From the NCBI RefSeq assembly GCF_035982055.1, contig NZ_CP108427.1, positions 9,361,001 to 9,425,000 on the forward strand: DNA of 64,000 bases. Reading direction: 5' to 3'. Positions 24,216-33,305 of the stretch are shown here, in pieces. Numbering within the stretch: position 1 is the first letter of the stretch; each line of letters begins with the position of its first letter. A program made the translations under genes and the position numbers. The notes below the pieces were generated by a model, which saw only the letters and a program-made list of their open reading frames with translations, ran no database searches and was not told the origin of the DNA. Origin of the DNA: Streptomyces sp. NBC_01288. GTDB lineage: Bacteria; Actinomycetota; Actinomycetes; Streptomycetales; Streptomycetaceae.

Positions 24216-25394
24216 TCAGCTCTCGTCGCCGACGACGGCGTCAGGACGCGCGTAGGTGCGGCCCTTCCAGGCCGCACCGCGTCCCCTGTAGTGCTGCACC
24301 GCGGAATCGACGGTCATCAGGAGGTACAGAAACGCGGTGAACGGCAGCAGGGGAGCGAGCCACAACGGCTGCCCGTAGTAGCGGAGCATCGGGATGTACG
24401 TCCCCGTCATCACCAGCCACGCGAGACCGCCGAGAACCGCGGTCGCCGTACTCCCGACGGCCAGACCGGTGAACAGGGCCACCGGCGGTACGAGATACAC
24501 CAGTGCCAGCCCGAGGACGGTACCCAGGAGGAGCAGCGGGTTGTGTCGCAGTTGCGCGTACGCGCTGCGCGAGACCATCCGCCACAGGTCGTGCAGCCGC
24601 GGATACGGGCGCACGCTGTCCACCCGCTCGGCGAGCCCCAGCCAGATGTGACCGCCGCCGCCCTTGACGGCCCGCGCGAGGGCCACGTCGTCGATCACCG
24701 CCTGCCGGATGGCGTCCGGGATCCTCGCCCGCTCGGCTGCGTCGGTGCGCAGCAGGACGCAACCGCCCGCAGCGGCCGCCGTCCGCACCGACCGCTTGCC
24801 GATCCGGCGGAACGGATACAACTGCGCGAAGAAGTAGACGAACGCCGGCACCACGAGCCGCTCCCACAGGCTCTCCACGCGCAGCCGGGCCATGAGCGAC
24901 ACGGCGTCGAAGCCGCCGGTACGGGCCGCAGCCACCAACTCCCGCAAGCTGTCCGGGGCATGCGCGATGTCCGCGTCCGTCAGCAGCAGGTACTCGGGGC
25001 CACGCGCGCGTGCCAGACCGATGCCGTGCCGCACGGCCCACAGCTTGCCCGTCCAGCCCGCGGGCGGTTCGCCCGGGGAGTCCACGGTCAGCGGCAGCCC
25101 GCCGAGCCGGGAGGACAGCTCGCGGGCCAGCTCCCCGGTGCCGTCCGAACTGCCGTCGTCGACAAGGAAGATCTCCGCCCGCCCGGGATAGTCCTGGGCG
25201 AGGAGCGACGGCAGGCTCTCGGGGAGTACGGCCGCCTCGTCGCGGGCCGGGACCACTACGCACACGGTCGGCCAGTCGTCGGGGTCGGTACGGGCCGGGA
25301 GTCTGATGTCCGTGCGCCAGAAGAAGCCCTGACAGAACAGCAGCCACAGCCAGGCGGCGAATGATCCGGCGGCGATCCACACGATGGCGCTCAC
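24216..25394 (-). CDS. Family-2 glycosyltransferase (HpnB-like)
   Basis: A 392-residue membrane-bound GT2 enzyme. An N-terminal anchor (about residues 3-20) precedes the GT-A domain with CVVVPARDEAAVLPESLPSL, the DXD-like LLTDADIAH (about 135-143) and VIDDVALARAVK. Three or four C-terminal membrane segments (about 275-365) follow. The topology and motifs resemble HpnB, the hopanoid-associated glycosyltransferase, but no other hpn gene is present, so the acceptor is unknown. The GTG at 25394 lies 57 bases from the divergent racemase start. Confidence 0.82.
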   Translation of the reverse strand: MSAIVWIAAGSFAAWLWLLFCQGFFWRTDIRLPARTDPDDWPTVCVVVPARDEAAVLPESLPSLLAQDYPGRAEIFLVDDGSSDGTGELARELSSRLGGLPLTVDSPGEPPAGWTGKLWAVRHGIGLARARGPEYLLLTDADIAHAPDSLRELVAAARTGGFDAVSLMARLRVESLWERLVVPAFVYFFAQLYPFRRIGKRSVRTAAAAGGCVLLRTDAAERARIPDAIRQAVIDDVALARAVKGGGGHIWLGLAERVDSVRPYPRLHDLWRMVSRSAYAQLRHNPLLLLGTVLGLALVYLVPPVALFTGLAVGSTATAVLGGLAWLVMTGTYIPMLRYYGQPLWLAPLLPFTAFLYLLMTVDSAVQHYRGRGAAWKGRTYARPDAVVGDES

Positions 25395-25451
25395 GGGCGC
25401 AGTCTGCCCCACGGCAGCGGATCCACAGAGGCCATCGTCTATCGTGGCCGG

Positions 25452-26237
25452 GTGAAGATCGCGCTGATGGACTCCGGAATCGGCCTTCTGGCGGCCACCG
25501 CGGCGGTACGGCGGGTGCGCCCCGACGCGGATCTCGTGCTCTCCCTGGACCCCGAGGGCATGCCCTACGGGCCGCGGACACCGGAAGACGTCGCCCAGCG
25601 CGCGCTGGCCGTCGCCGAGGCCGCCGCAGCGCACCGGCCCGACGCCCTGATCATCGGCTGCAACACCGCGACCGTGCATGCCCTGACGGTCCTGCGCGAC
25701 CACCTGGAGCCCGGTATCCCGGTCATCGGCACCGTCCCGGCGATCAAGCCGGCCGCGGCCGGTGGCACGCCCTTCGCGATCTGGGCGACGCCCGCCACCA
25801 CAGGCAGCCCCTATCAGCGCGGCCTGATCAAGGACTTCGCCGACGGTGTACCAGTGACCGAGGTCCCGTGCTGGGGACTGGCCGAGGCCGTGGAGCACGG
25901 GGACGAGGCGGCCATCGACGCCGCCGTCGCCGCTGCCGCCGAGCTGACCCCCGACGATGTAACGACCGTCGTCCTGGGCTGCACCCATTACGAGTTGGTC
26001 GCCGAACGCATCCGCGCCGCCGTGCAGCGCCCCGACCGCCCGCCGCTCGTCCTGCACGGCTCCGCCGACGCGGTGGCCGCCCAGGCACTGCGCCGGATCG
26101 GTGAAAAGCCCGCCCCTGAAGCACTGCCCGACGGCACCGTGACGGTGCTCCTCAACGGCCGTGAGGGCGCGCTGCCCGCCGCCGCCTCGGTCTACGCCGA
26201 GGGCCGACTCCTGCGGGCCGTCACACCCGCCCACTGA
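25452..26237 (+). CDS. Glutamate/aspartate racemase-family protein
   Basis: A 261-residue MurI-like racemase. The two catalytic cysteines are in IIGCNTATVHA (Cys about 70) and VLGCTHYELVA (Cys about 179), and the N-terminal MDSGIGLLAA replaces the usual DSGxGG. Both cysteines indicate an active cofactor-independent racemase. It may make D-glutamate or D-aspartate; a housekeeping murI probably exists elsewhere. The GTG start is divergent from the glycosyltransferase. Confidence 0.83.
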   Translation: MKIALMDSGIGLLAATAAVRRVRPDADLVLSLDPEGMPYGPRTPEDVAQRALAVAEAAAAHRPDALIIGCNTATVHALTVLRDHLEPGIPVIGTVPAIKPAAAGGTPFAIWATPATTGSPYQRGLIKDFADGVPVTEVPCWGLAEAVEHGDEAAIDAAVAAAAELTPDDVTTVVLGCTHYELVAERIRAAVQRPDRPPLVLHGSADAVAAQALRRIGEKPAPEALPDGTVTVLLNGREGALPAAASVYAEGRLLRAVTPAH

Positions 26238-26343
26238 GTACCGGCGGGGGACCGGATTCTGTGCGTCCACCGTGTCGCCGCACAAAACGGTCACCCTCCG
26301 CAACGGCGTACCCGCGCAGCGAAACCTGAGTAGTCTCGTAGGC

Positions 26344-26889
26344 ATGAGGGACCACCCCCGCGACGAAACCTTCCCGCAGAGCGAGATCTGGACCGGACGC
26401 GCCACCAACCGGTTCCAGTGGCTGCTGGCGCTCGCCGGTGCCGCCTGCATGGCGCTCGGCATCGAGCTGGCCGTGGACTCCACCTGGACGTCCGGCATCG
26501 CCCCGCTCGTCATGTCCGTCGTCGGGTGCATCGCGGCCGGACTGCTCATGCTGTTCGGCACGCTCGCCTTCGTGCACGTCGGCCTGAAGGTGGACACGGA
26601 GTGCCTCGAAGTGCGCTGCGGCCACATCGGTCTGCCGCGCCGCCGCATCCCCCTCGCGAGCGTCGCGGGCGCCGAGTTCGCACCGCACGTCACCCCGCGC
26701 CAGTGGGGCGGCTGGGGCTACCGCTGGCGGCCCGAGAAGGGCACCGCAGTCGTCGTACGGCGTGGTGAGGGCATCGTCCTGCGGCTGTGGGACGGGCACA
26801 CGTTCACGATCACCGTGGACAACGCGGAGGTGGCCGTACGGATCATCACGGACCGGCTGGCGCCGCCCAAGCCGGGCGCGGTGCTCTGA
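26344..26889 (+). CDS. Two-helix membrane protein with PH-like domain
   Basis: A 181-residue protein with two membrane segments (about residues 26-45 and 53-80) followed by a beta-rich domain (about 85-175) with LEVRCGHIGLPRRRIPLASVAGAEF and WGYRWRPEKGTAVVVRRGEGIVL. This arrangement resembles the bacterial PH-domain and DUF3093 group. Function is unknown. It is convergent with the O-antigen ligase-like gene. Confidence 0.75.
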   Translation: MRDHPRDETFPQSEIWTGRATNRFQWLLALAGAACMALGIELAVDSTWTSGIAPLVMSVVGCIAAGLLMLFGTLAFVHVGLKVDTECLEVRCGHIGLPRRRIPLASVAGAEFAPHVTPRQWGGWGYRWRPEKGTAVVVRRGEGIVLRLWDGHTFTITVDNAEVAVRIITDRLAPPKPGAVL

Positions 26890-26904
26890 CGCGTTCCTCG
26901 TCCG

Positions 26905-28059
26905 TCACGGCGCCAATTGATCGCCACGCGCGTGTGCGTCCGGCGCGGCGCGTGAGGCGTCCTCGGCGATCGGGTGGGCCGTGGCGAGTCCGGCCAGGAA
27001 ACCGGCGCCGACCGACACCGAGGTGAAGCTCAGCGCGTTGCCGACCGAGGCGACGATCGCGAGGCCCGTCAGCGTGGCGCCCGCGGTGAGCGCGATGGGG
27101 GTGGAGCGCGTGGTGCGCCACAGTGCGTGGAGGATCCAGCCGTAGGCCGCCGCCAGCAGGAGCACGCCGACGATTCCCTGCTCGGCCGCCAGCTGAAGCG
27201 GCGCGGAGTGCGGTTTGCCGTCCGGGAGCAGGGCCTCGGCCGCCGCGCTGCTCAGCTCTCCGAAGCGCCCTGGGCCCACCCCGAGGGCGGAGTCCTGGTG
27301 AGCCATGTGCAGGGCGTCCTGCCACAGCTGGACCCGGTGCGGGGTCAACTGGCCCTCCAGGGACGCGGTCAGCCCGTCCGGGAGGACGTTTCCGGCGACG
27401 GCCCAGGTCGCGCCGGTCACCAGCGCCGTGGCCAGCCCCAGGCCCGCGATACCGAGACCGCGGTGCCGCATCCGGCCGGCGGCGAGCGAGCACAGCAGCA
27501 CCGCCGTGCACAGGGCGAATCCCGAGAGCGAGCCCAGGACGGCCGCGGCGACGGTGATCCCGGCCGCCAGCAGCCGCAGCGCGAGCCGCAGCGCCGGAGC
27601 CGAGGCGGCCCAGGCCGAGCAGCACGCGGAGCCCACGGCCAGGGTCAGCAGGGCCGCGGTCGCACCGGCGTGGCCGAGCGGGACGGCGAACTGGGGGCCC
27701 GGCGCGAGACGCGGTTCGGCCAGCGCCATACCGAGCCCGGCCAGCGCCCCCACACACGGCGCGGCGACCGGTACGAGCGCTCCGGAGATCCGCCCCGACG
27801 CGTAACCGGCGGCGACCGCCAGGACCGCGAGCAGCACGCCCTCGGGCCGGCCGTCGTGCATGGCCGCGGTGATCAGCGACCACGCGGCACACGCTCCGAG
27901 CACCGCGATGCCCGCCGCATCCGAAACGTTTCGTCTTTCACCGTCGGCGTCCGGACCGGTCGCCGACGCCGTCCCCGTGGAACCCACCCCGCGCCCCCTG
28001 AACCGGGCCGCCCCCGACCCGTGACCGGCCCCGGCCGTCCTGGCCTGGACCGACCGCAC
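26905..28059 (-). CDS. O-antigen ligase (Wzy_C)-family membrane protein
   Basis: A polytopic membrane protein of up to 384 residues with about ten helices. The large extracytoplasmic loop carries the ligase-like motif WQDALHMAHQDSALGVGPGRF and the His of KPHSAPLQLAAEQG, as in WaaL/Wzy-type enzymes that join lipid-linked glycans to acceptors. Its place beside a glycosyltransferase and Lnt suggests an envelope role, but the glycan is unknown. Start is uncertain: GTG 28059 (GGAG nine bases upstream) or GTG 27987 (AGGGGG six bases upstream). Confidence 0.75.
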   Translation of the reverse strand: MRSVQARTAGAGHGSGAARFRGRGVGSTGTASATGPDADGERRNVSDAAGIAVLGACAAWSLITAAMHDGRPEGVLLAVLAVAAGYASGRISGALVPVAAPCVGALAGLGMALAEPRLAPGPQFAVPLGHAGATAALLTLAVGSACCSAWAASAPALRLALRLLAAGITVAAAVLGSLSGFALCTAVLLCSLAAGRMRHRGLGIAGLGLATALVTGATWAVAGNVLPDGLTASLEGQLTPHRVQLWQDALHMAHQDSALGVGPGRFGELSSAAAEALLPDGKPHSAPLQLAAEQGIVGVLLLAAAYGWILHALWRTTRSTPIALTAGATLTGLAIVASVGNALSFTSVSVGAGFLAGLATAHPIAEDASRAAPDAHARGDQLAP

Positions 28060-28194
28060 GACAGGGGCTCCGGCACACCGTAACGGCTGATGACCGATTT
28101 GTGGACGAGTTGCGCAGGAACGATGCTGCTGCGGCCCTGCTCAGCGCCCGGGCTGCCATCCGGACCGTGCTGTGAACGCCGAGGCCGGCCGCCG

Positions 28195-28200
28195 TACACT
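28195..28200 (+). promoter_or_regulatory. Possible -10 of a leaderless lnt promoter
   Basis: TACACT lies six bases before the GTG start of lnt and no ribosome site is visible in between, as expected for a leaderless mRNA. No good -35 hexamer is seen. Confidence 0.3.
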
Positions 28201-28206
28201 CCCGGA

Positions 28207-29817
28207 GTGACCGTCACCGCAACTTCCGTGGACGAGTCGGACCAGCTGAAGCCGCAGGCCGCGCCCACATCGCGCCTGGCCCGCCTCGTCCGTCTGGTCC
28301 CGGCCGCCGTAGCCGCACTCTCCGGAGTGCTGCTCTACGTCAGTTTCCCGCCGCGCACCCTGTGGTGGCTGGCGCTGCCCGCGTTCGCCTGTTTCGGGTG
28401 GGTGCTGCGGGGCCGCGGCTGGAAGGCCGGCCTCGGACTGGGCTACCTCTTCGGCCTCGGATTCCTGTTGCCGCTGCTGGTGTGGACCGGCGTGGAGGTC
28501 GGCCCGGGGCCCTGGATCGCCCTGGTCGTGGTCGAGGCGATCTTCGTCGCGCTGGTCGGCGCGGCCATCACCGCGGTCTCGAAACTGCCTGCCTGGCCGC
28601 TCTGGGCGGCGGCACTGTGGATCGCCGGTGAGGCGGTACGCGCGCGTGTCCCCTTCCACGGCTTCCCCTGGGGCAAGATCGCGTTCGGCCAGGCGGACGG
28701 CGTCTTCCTGCCGCTCGCCGCGGTGGGCGGCACCCCGGTCCTCGGCTTCGCCGTCGTCCTGTGCGGCTTCGGCCTGTACGAGATCGTCCGCCTGGCCCTG
28801 GAGAGCCGGAACACCCGTGTCGTACAGCGGGCCGCCGCGGCCGTGGCCCTGCTGAGCGTGGCCGTACCGGTGGTCGGCGCGGTGGCCGCGCGGTCCCTGG
28901 TCAGCGACAAGGCCGAGGACGGCACCACGACGGTCGCGGTCATCCAGGGCAACGTCCCGCGCGCGGGGCTGGAGTTCAACGCCCAACGGCGGGCGGTGCT
29001 CGATTACCACGTCAAGGAGACCCTGCGGCTGGCCGCGAAGGTCAAGGCGGGCAAGGCCGCCAAGCCCGATGTCGTCCTGTGGCCGGAGAACTCCTCCGAC
29101 GTCGACCCCTTCGCCGACGCCCAGGCGTACACCGACATCGACGCGGCGGCCAAGGCGATCGGTGCGCCCATCTCGGTCGGCGGTGTCGTCGAGCGGGGCG
29201 GCAAGCTCTACAACGAGCAGATCCTCTGGGACCCGGTGAAGGGACCGACCGACACCTACGACAAGCGGCAGATCCAGCCGTTCGGTGAGTACCTCCCGAT
29301 GCGCTCGCTGCTCGGGGCGATCAACAAGAACTGGACCAGCATGGTCCGCCAGGACTTCAGCCGGGGTACCAAGCCGGGTGTGTTCACCATGAACGGCGCC
29401 AAGATCGGCCTGGTCACCTGCTACGAGGCGGCCTTCGACTGGGCCGTGCGCTCCGAGGTCACCGACGGCGCCCAGCTGATCTCCGTGCCCAGCAACAACG
29501 CGACCTTCGACCGCAGCGAGATGACCTACCAGCAGCTCGCCATGTCCCGGGTCCGCGCGGTCGAACACAGCCGGACCGTCACCGTCCCGGTGACCAGCGG
29601 CGTCAGCGCGATCATCATGCCGGACGGGAAGATCACCCAGAAGACCGGCATGTTCGTGGCCGACTCCCTGGTCCAGAAGGTGCCGCTGCGCTCCTCGGAG
29701 ACCCCGGCCACGAAGCTCGGCATCCTGCCCGAGATGGCCCTGGTGCTCATCGCCGCGGCCGGCCTCGGCTGGGCGGTCGCCGCCGGTGTGCGCGGGCGGC
29801 GCGCGGGCGACGTGTAG
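28207..29817 (+). CDS. lnt: Apolipoprotein N-acyltransferase
   Basis: A 536-residue membrane enzyme that adds the third acyl chain to lipoproteins. Six or so N-terminal helices (about residues 28-240) precede a periplasmic nitrilase domain (about 240-490) with the catalytic triad visible: Glu in VVLWPENSSD (about 296), Lys in DTYDKRQIQPFGEYLP (about 356) and Cys in GLVTCYEAAFDW (about 405). A final membrane helix closes the protein. Streptomyces usually has two Lnt copies. The GTG at 28207 gives a plausible cytoplasmic N-terminus. Confidence 0.92.
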   Translation: MTVTATSVDESDQLKPQAAPTSRLARLVRLVPAAVAALSGVLLYVSFPPRTLWWLALPAFACFGWVLRGRGWKAGLGLGYLFGLGFLLPLLVWTGVEVGPGPWIALVVVEAIFVALVGAAITAVSKLPAWPLWAAALWIAGEAVRARVPFHGFPWGKIAFGQADGVFLPLAAVGGTPVLGFAVVLCGFGLYEIVRLALESRNTRVVQRAAAAVALLSVAVPVVGAVAARSLVSDKAEDGTTTVAVIQGNVPRAGLEFNAQRRAVLDYHVKETLRLAAKVKAGKAAKPDVVLWPENSSDVDPFADAQAYTDIDAAAKAIGAPISVGGVVERGGKLYNEQILWDPVKGPTDTYDKRQIQPFGEYLPMRSLLGAINKNWTSMVRQDFSRGTKPGVFTMNGAKIGLVTCYEAAFDWAVRSEVTDGAQLISVPSNNATFDRSEMTYQQLAMSRVRAVEHSRTVTVPVTSGVSAIIMPDGKITQKTGMFVADSLVQKVPLRSSETPATKLGILPEMALVLIAAAGLGWAVAAGVRGRRAGDV

Positions 29818-29894
29818 CCGTACGCCCGCTGTACGCCCGCCGCGCGCACGGCAGTTCGTGGAGTGGCCATGGATCGTCCCGTTAGGGTCGGAGC

Positions 29895-30374
29895 ATGGCT
29901 ACCCCTGATTTCATCCGTACGATCCGGGCCTCCGCGGGGCATCAGCTGCTGTGGCTTCCCGGGGTCAGCGCCGTTGTCTTCGACGACGCGGGTCGTGTCC
30001 TGCTGGGCAAGCGGGCGGACAACCACGAGTGGGCGTTGCCCTCCGGCATTCCCGAGCCCGGTGAGCAGCCCGCGGTCTGCGCGGTGCGCGAGGTGTTCGA
30101 GGAGACGGCCGTCGAGTGCGTCGCGGAACGGGTCGTCATGGTGAAGGCCGGGGGACCGATCAGCTATCCCAACGGTGACGCCTGCCAGTTCATGGACATC
30201 ACGCTCCAGTGCCGGGCCGTCGGTGGTGAGGCGGCCGTGAACGACGACGAGTCGCTGGAGGTCGGCTGGTTCGAGCTGGACGCGCTGCCCGAGATCAGCG
30301 ATCACCAGCTGTTCCGGATCAAGCAGACCCTGGCCGACGCACCCACATGGTTTGACACCACGAGTTCTGACTGA
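29895..30374 (+). CDS. Nudix hydrolase
   Basis: A 159-residue Nudix protein. The Nudix box GIPEPGEQPAVCAVREVFEETAV (about residues 51-73) matches GX5EX7REUXEEXGU except for the Gly replaced by Ala near the end. Substrate is probably a nucleotide diphosphate derivative; there is no specificity motif that I recognise. It starts at an ATG and stands alone before the SDR gene. Confidence 0.9.
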   Translation: MATPDFIRTIRASAGHQLLWLPGVSAVVFDDAGRVLLGKRADNHEWALPSGIPEPGEQPAVCAVREVFEETAVECVAERVVMVKAGGPISYPNGDACQFMDITLQCRAVGGEAAVNDDESLEVGWFELDALPEISDHQLFRIKQTLADAPTWFDTTSSD

Positions 30375-30428
30375 AGTATGTGCTCGGCCCATATGCGGTG
30401 GGGCGGGGACGCTGTCTAGGCTCGCCCC

Positions 30429-31229
30429 ATGACCGTGCCCAACGCCCTCCCGGGGACCCACGCGAGCCACCTCGACCTCAGCGGCCGTACCGCCCTCGTC
30501 ACCGGTGCCGCCGGCGGTATCGGCCGCGCCTGCACGCTGCGGCTGGCGGCCGCCGGGGCGAAGGTCAGAGCGGTCGACATGGACGCGCCGGGACTCGCGG
30601 AGCTCGCCGAGCAGGCGCGGGATCTCGGGGGCACCGTCGAACCGCGCGTCCTCGACCTCACCGACCTGGACGCCGCCGAGCACGCCGCCGCCGGTACGGA
30701 CATCCTGGTGAACAACGCGGGGCTGCAACTGGTGCGCCCCATCGAGGAGTTCCCGCCCGACGTCTTCCACACGGTGCTCACCGTGATGCTGGAGGCGCCC
30801 TTCCGGCTCATCCGCGGCGCCCTGCCCCACATGTACGGGCAGGGCTGGGGCCGGATCGTCAATGTGTCCTCCGTCCATGGACTGCGAGCCTCCGCCTTCA
30901 AGTCCGCGTACGTGGCCGCCAAACACGGACTGGAGGGGCTCTCCAAGACCGCCGCCCTCGAAGGCGCACCCCATGGCGTCACCTCGAACTGTGTGAACCC
31001 GGCCTATGTGCGCACCCCCCTGGTCGAGCGCCAGCTCACCGATCAAGCGCAGGCGCACGGCATCCCCGAGGAGCGGGTGCTGACCGAGGTGCTCCTGCAG
31101 GACAGCGCGGTCAAACGGCTCATCGAACCGGAAGAGGTCGCCGAGGCCGTCGCCTATCTGTGCGGCCCGCACGCGTCGTTCGTGACCGGCACCTCGCTGG
31201 TGCTGGACGGCGGGTGGACCGCGCACTGA
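30429..31229 (+). CDS. 3-Hydroxybutyrate dehydrogenase-like SDR
   Basis: A 266-residue short-chain dehydrogenase. Cofactor motif is TGAAGGIG (about residues 25-32), structural motif NNAG (about 95-98) and active site S-x12-YxxxK in SSVHGLRASAFKSAYVAAKHG. The VNPAYVRTPLVERQL block and the QDSAVKRLIEPEEVAEAVAYLCG C-terminal region are typical of D-3-hydroxybutyrate dehydrogenase, which interconverts 3-hydroxybutyrate and acetoacetate with NAD. It is followed on the same strand by the GAF/PucR regulator. Confidence 0.87.
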   Translation: MTVPNALPGTHASHLDLSGRTALVTGAAGGIGRACTLRLAAAGAKVRAVDMDAPGLAELAEQARDLGGTVEPRVLDLTDLDAAEHAAAGTDILVNNAGLQLVRPIEEFPPDVFHTVLTVMLEAPFRLIRGALPHMYGQGWGRIVNVSSVHGLRASAFKSAYVAAKHGLEGLSKTAALEGAPHGVTSNCVNPAYVRTPLVERQLTDQAQAHGIPEERVLTEVLLQDSAVKRLIEPEEVAEAVAYLCGPHASFVTGTSLVLDGGWTAH

Positions 31230-31300
31230 AGCACCGGGTGCGCAGGCGATTTTCGAGTTATCCACAGGCCTGACCGGCCGGCCCGGCGATGGGGAATCCT

Positions 31301-33259
31301 GTGAGCATGTCCAGCGATCACGTGCAGTCCGCCGAGCGCTCCGCCACCGCCACCGGTGCCGCAGCGCGACCGAGCAGTGCCGAGGCACCGTTCCTCGAAC
31401 TGCTGGCCCGGGGCGCCTCCGCCGACGCCTATGAACAGCCGGTGCTGCTCGCCCGCGCCGACGGAAGATCGGCCGAGGCGATCGCCGGGCTCGAACACGC
31501 CAAGAACCTCGCGCTGCGCGTGCGTTCGGAGCTGGAGGGACGCCGACGGCGCGAGGCCGAGCTGTCCGCGCTCTTCGAGACGGCCCACGACCTCGCCGGA
31601 CTGCGCGACCTGGACGCCGTACTGCAAGCGATCGTCCAGCGCGCCCGGTCGCTGCTCGGCACCGACATCGCCTACCTCAGCCTCAACGACCCGGCCAGGG
31701 GTGACACTTACATGCGGGTGACCGAGGGGTCGGTCGCGGCCCGCTTCCAGCAGCTGCGGCTTGGCATGGGGGAGGGGCTCGGCGGACTCGTGGCCCAGAC
31801 GGCACGGCCGTACGTCACCGACGACTACTTCAAGGACGACCGTTTCCAGCACACCCTCACCATCGACTCCGGGGTGCAGGACGAGGGGCTGGTGGCGATC
31901 CTCGGGGTGCCGTTGATGCTCGGGCACCGCGTCATCGGGGTGCTGTTCGCGGCGGACCGGCGGGCGCGTGTCTTCGAGCGGGAGCAGATCGCGCTGCTCG
32001 GCTCCTTCGCCGCGCTCGCCGCGGCCGCCATCGACACAGCGAACCTGCTCACCGAGACCCGCTCGGCCCTCGCCGGTCTGGAGCGCGCCAACGAGATCAT
32101 CCAGGACCGCAGCGGAGTCATCGAGCGCGCCTCGGACGTCCACGACCGGCTCGCCGAACTCGTCCTGCGCGGCGGCGGGGTCCATGATGTCGCGGCCGCG
32201 GTGTCCCAAGTCCTCGACGGAGCGGTCGAGTTCACCGAGACCGACGCCGCTCCCACGAAGGCGTTGGAAGCGTCCCGCGTCGAAGGGCACGCGGTACGGC
32301 ACCGGGACGACTGGATCGCCGCCGTGGCCGCCGGCGGCGAACTGCTCGGCGCGCTCGTGCTGCGCGGCCACCCCGGCCTCGACCCCGTCGACCAGCGCAC
32401 CCTGGAGCGCGCCGCCATGGTCACCTCCCTGCTCCTGCTCGCCCGACGGTCGGTCGCCGAGGCCGAACAGCGCGTGCGCGGCGAGCTGTTGGACGACCTG
32501 CTCGACGCCCGGGACCGTGACCCACGCCTGCTGCGGGAGCGCGCGTCCAGACTGGACGCGGACCTGGACGCCACCCATGTCGTGCTCGCCGCCCGGCTCG
32601 ACGGCACGGCCGCCGACGCCGAGCAGGAGGCCGCCGCCCGCCGACGCCTGTGGTCCGCCGCCTCGCACCTCGCCGGGACCCGGCACGGACTGGCCGCCGC
32701 CCGCGACGGCGGCACGGTCCTGCTCCTGCCCCTCGACCCGGGCGACACCGCCACGGACCTGGCCCGGCGCACCGCCGCCCACCTGGGAGCGGCGGTCCAC
32801 GAAGCGGTCACCGTCGGGGCCTCCGCCCCCGTCGAGAAACCAGGCGCCCGGCCCGACGCCGTGGTCGCCGCCTACGAGGAAGGGCGCCGCTGCCTCGACG
32901 CCCTGCGGCTGTTGGGCCGCACCGGCGACGGCGCCGCCGCCCAGGACTTCGGCTTCCTCGGGTTGCTCCTCGCCGGGGACCGGGACATCGGCGGCTTCGT
33001 CGAGCGGACCATCGGACAGCTCGTGCGGTACGACGAGCGGCGCGGTACGGATCTGCTGCACACCCTGGATGCCTACTTCGCCTGCGGGATGAGCCCGGCC
33101 CGGACGAAGGACGACCTGCACGTCCATGTCAACACCGTCGCCCAGCGGCTGGAGCGGGTGGGAAGACTCCTCGGCGAGGACTGGCAGGAACCGGGACGCG
33201 TCCTGGAGATCCAACTCGCCCTGAGACTAAGGCGGTTGGGGGGTCCGGTGCGCCGGTGA
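31301..33259 (+). CDS. GAF-domain PucR/CdaR-type transcriptional regulator
   Basis: A 652-residue regulator. A GAF sensor domain (about residues 85-250, LRDLDAVLQAIVQRARSLLGTDIAYLSL) is followed by a central GGDEF-like/CdaR region and a C-terminal PucR helix-turn-helix (about 585-645) with LLHTLDAYFACGMSPARTKDDLHVHVNTVAQRLERVGRLLG. Such proteins usually activate neighbouring catabolic genes in response to a small molecule. The adjacent bdh-like gene and the convergent transporter and SDR are likely targets. Start may be GTG 31301 (GGGGA five bases upstream) or ATG 31307. Confidence 0.88.
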   Translation: MSMSSDHVQSAERSATATGAAARPSSAEAPFLELLARGASADAYEQPVLLARADGRSAEAIAGLEHAKNLALRVRSELEGRRRREAELSALFETAHDLAGLRDLDAVLQAIVQRARSLLGTDIAYLSLNDPARGDTYMRVTEGSVAARFQQLRLGMGEGLGGLVAQTARPYVTDDYFKDDRFQHTLTIDSGVQDEGLVAILGVPLMLGHRVIGVLFAADRRARVFEREQIALLGSFAALAAAAIDTANLLTETRSALAGLERANEIIQDRSGVIERASDVHDRLAELVLRGGGVHDVAAAVSQVLDGAVEFTETDAAPTKALEASRVEGHAVRHRDDWIAAVAAGGELLGALVLRGHPGLDPVDQRTLERAAMVTSLLLLARRSVAEAEQRVRGELLDDLLDARDRDPRLLRERASRLDADLDATHVVLAARLDGTAADAEQEAAARRRLWSAASHLAGTRHGLAAARDGGTVLLLPLDPGDTATDLARRTAAHLGAAVHEAVTVGASAPVEKPGARPDAVVAAYEEGRRCLDALRLLGRTGDGAAAQDFGFLGLLLAGDRDIGGFVERTIGQLVRYDERRGTDLLHTLDAYFACGMSPARTKDDLHVHVNTVAQRLERVGRLLGEDWQEPGRVLEIQLALRLRRLGGPVRR

Positions 33260-33305
33260 CCCTCGTAGGCGCGGGGCGTACGAGGGCCGGTGCCGCGCGT
33301 GGGGA

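Noticed and set aside
28173..28192. TGAACG ... CGTACA upstream of lnt as a sixth ECF promoter
   Set aside because: The spacer is only 14 bases, outside the 16-base spacing of the other sites.
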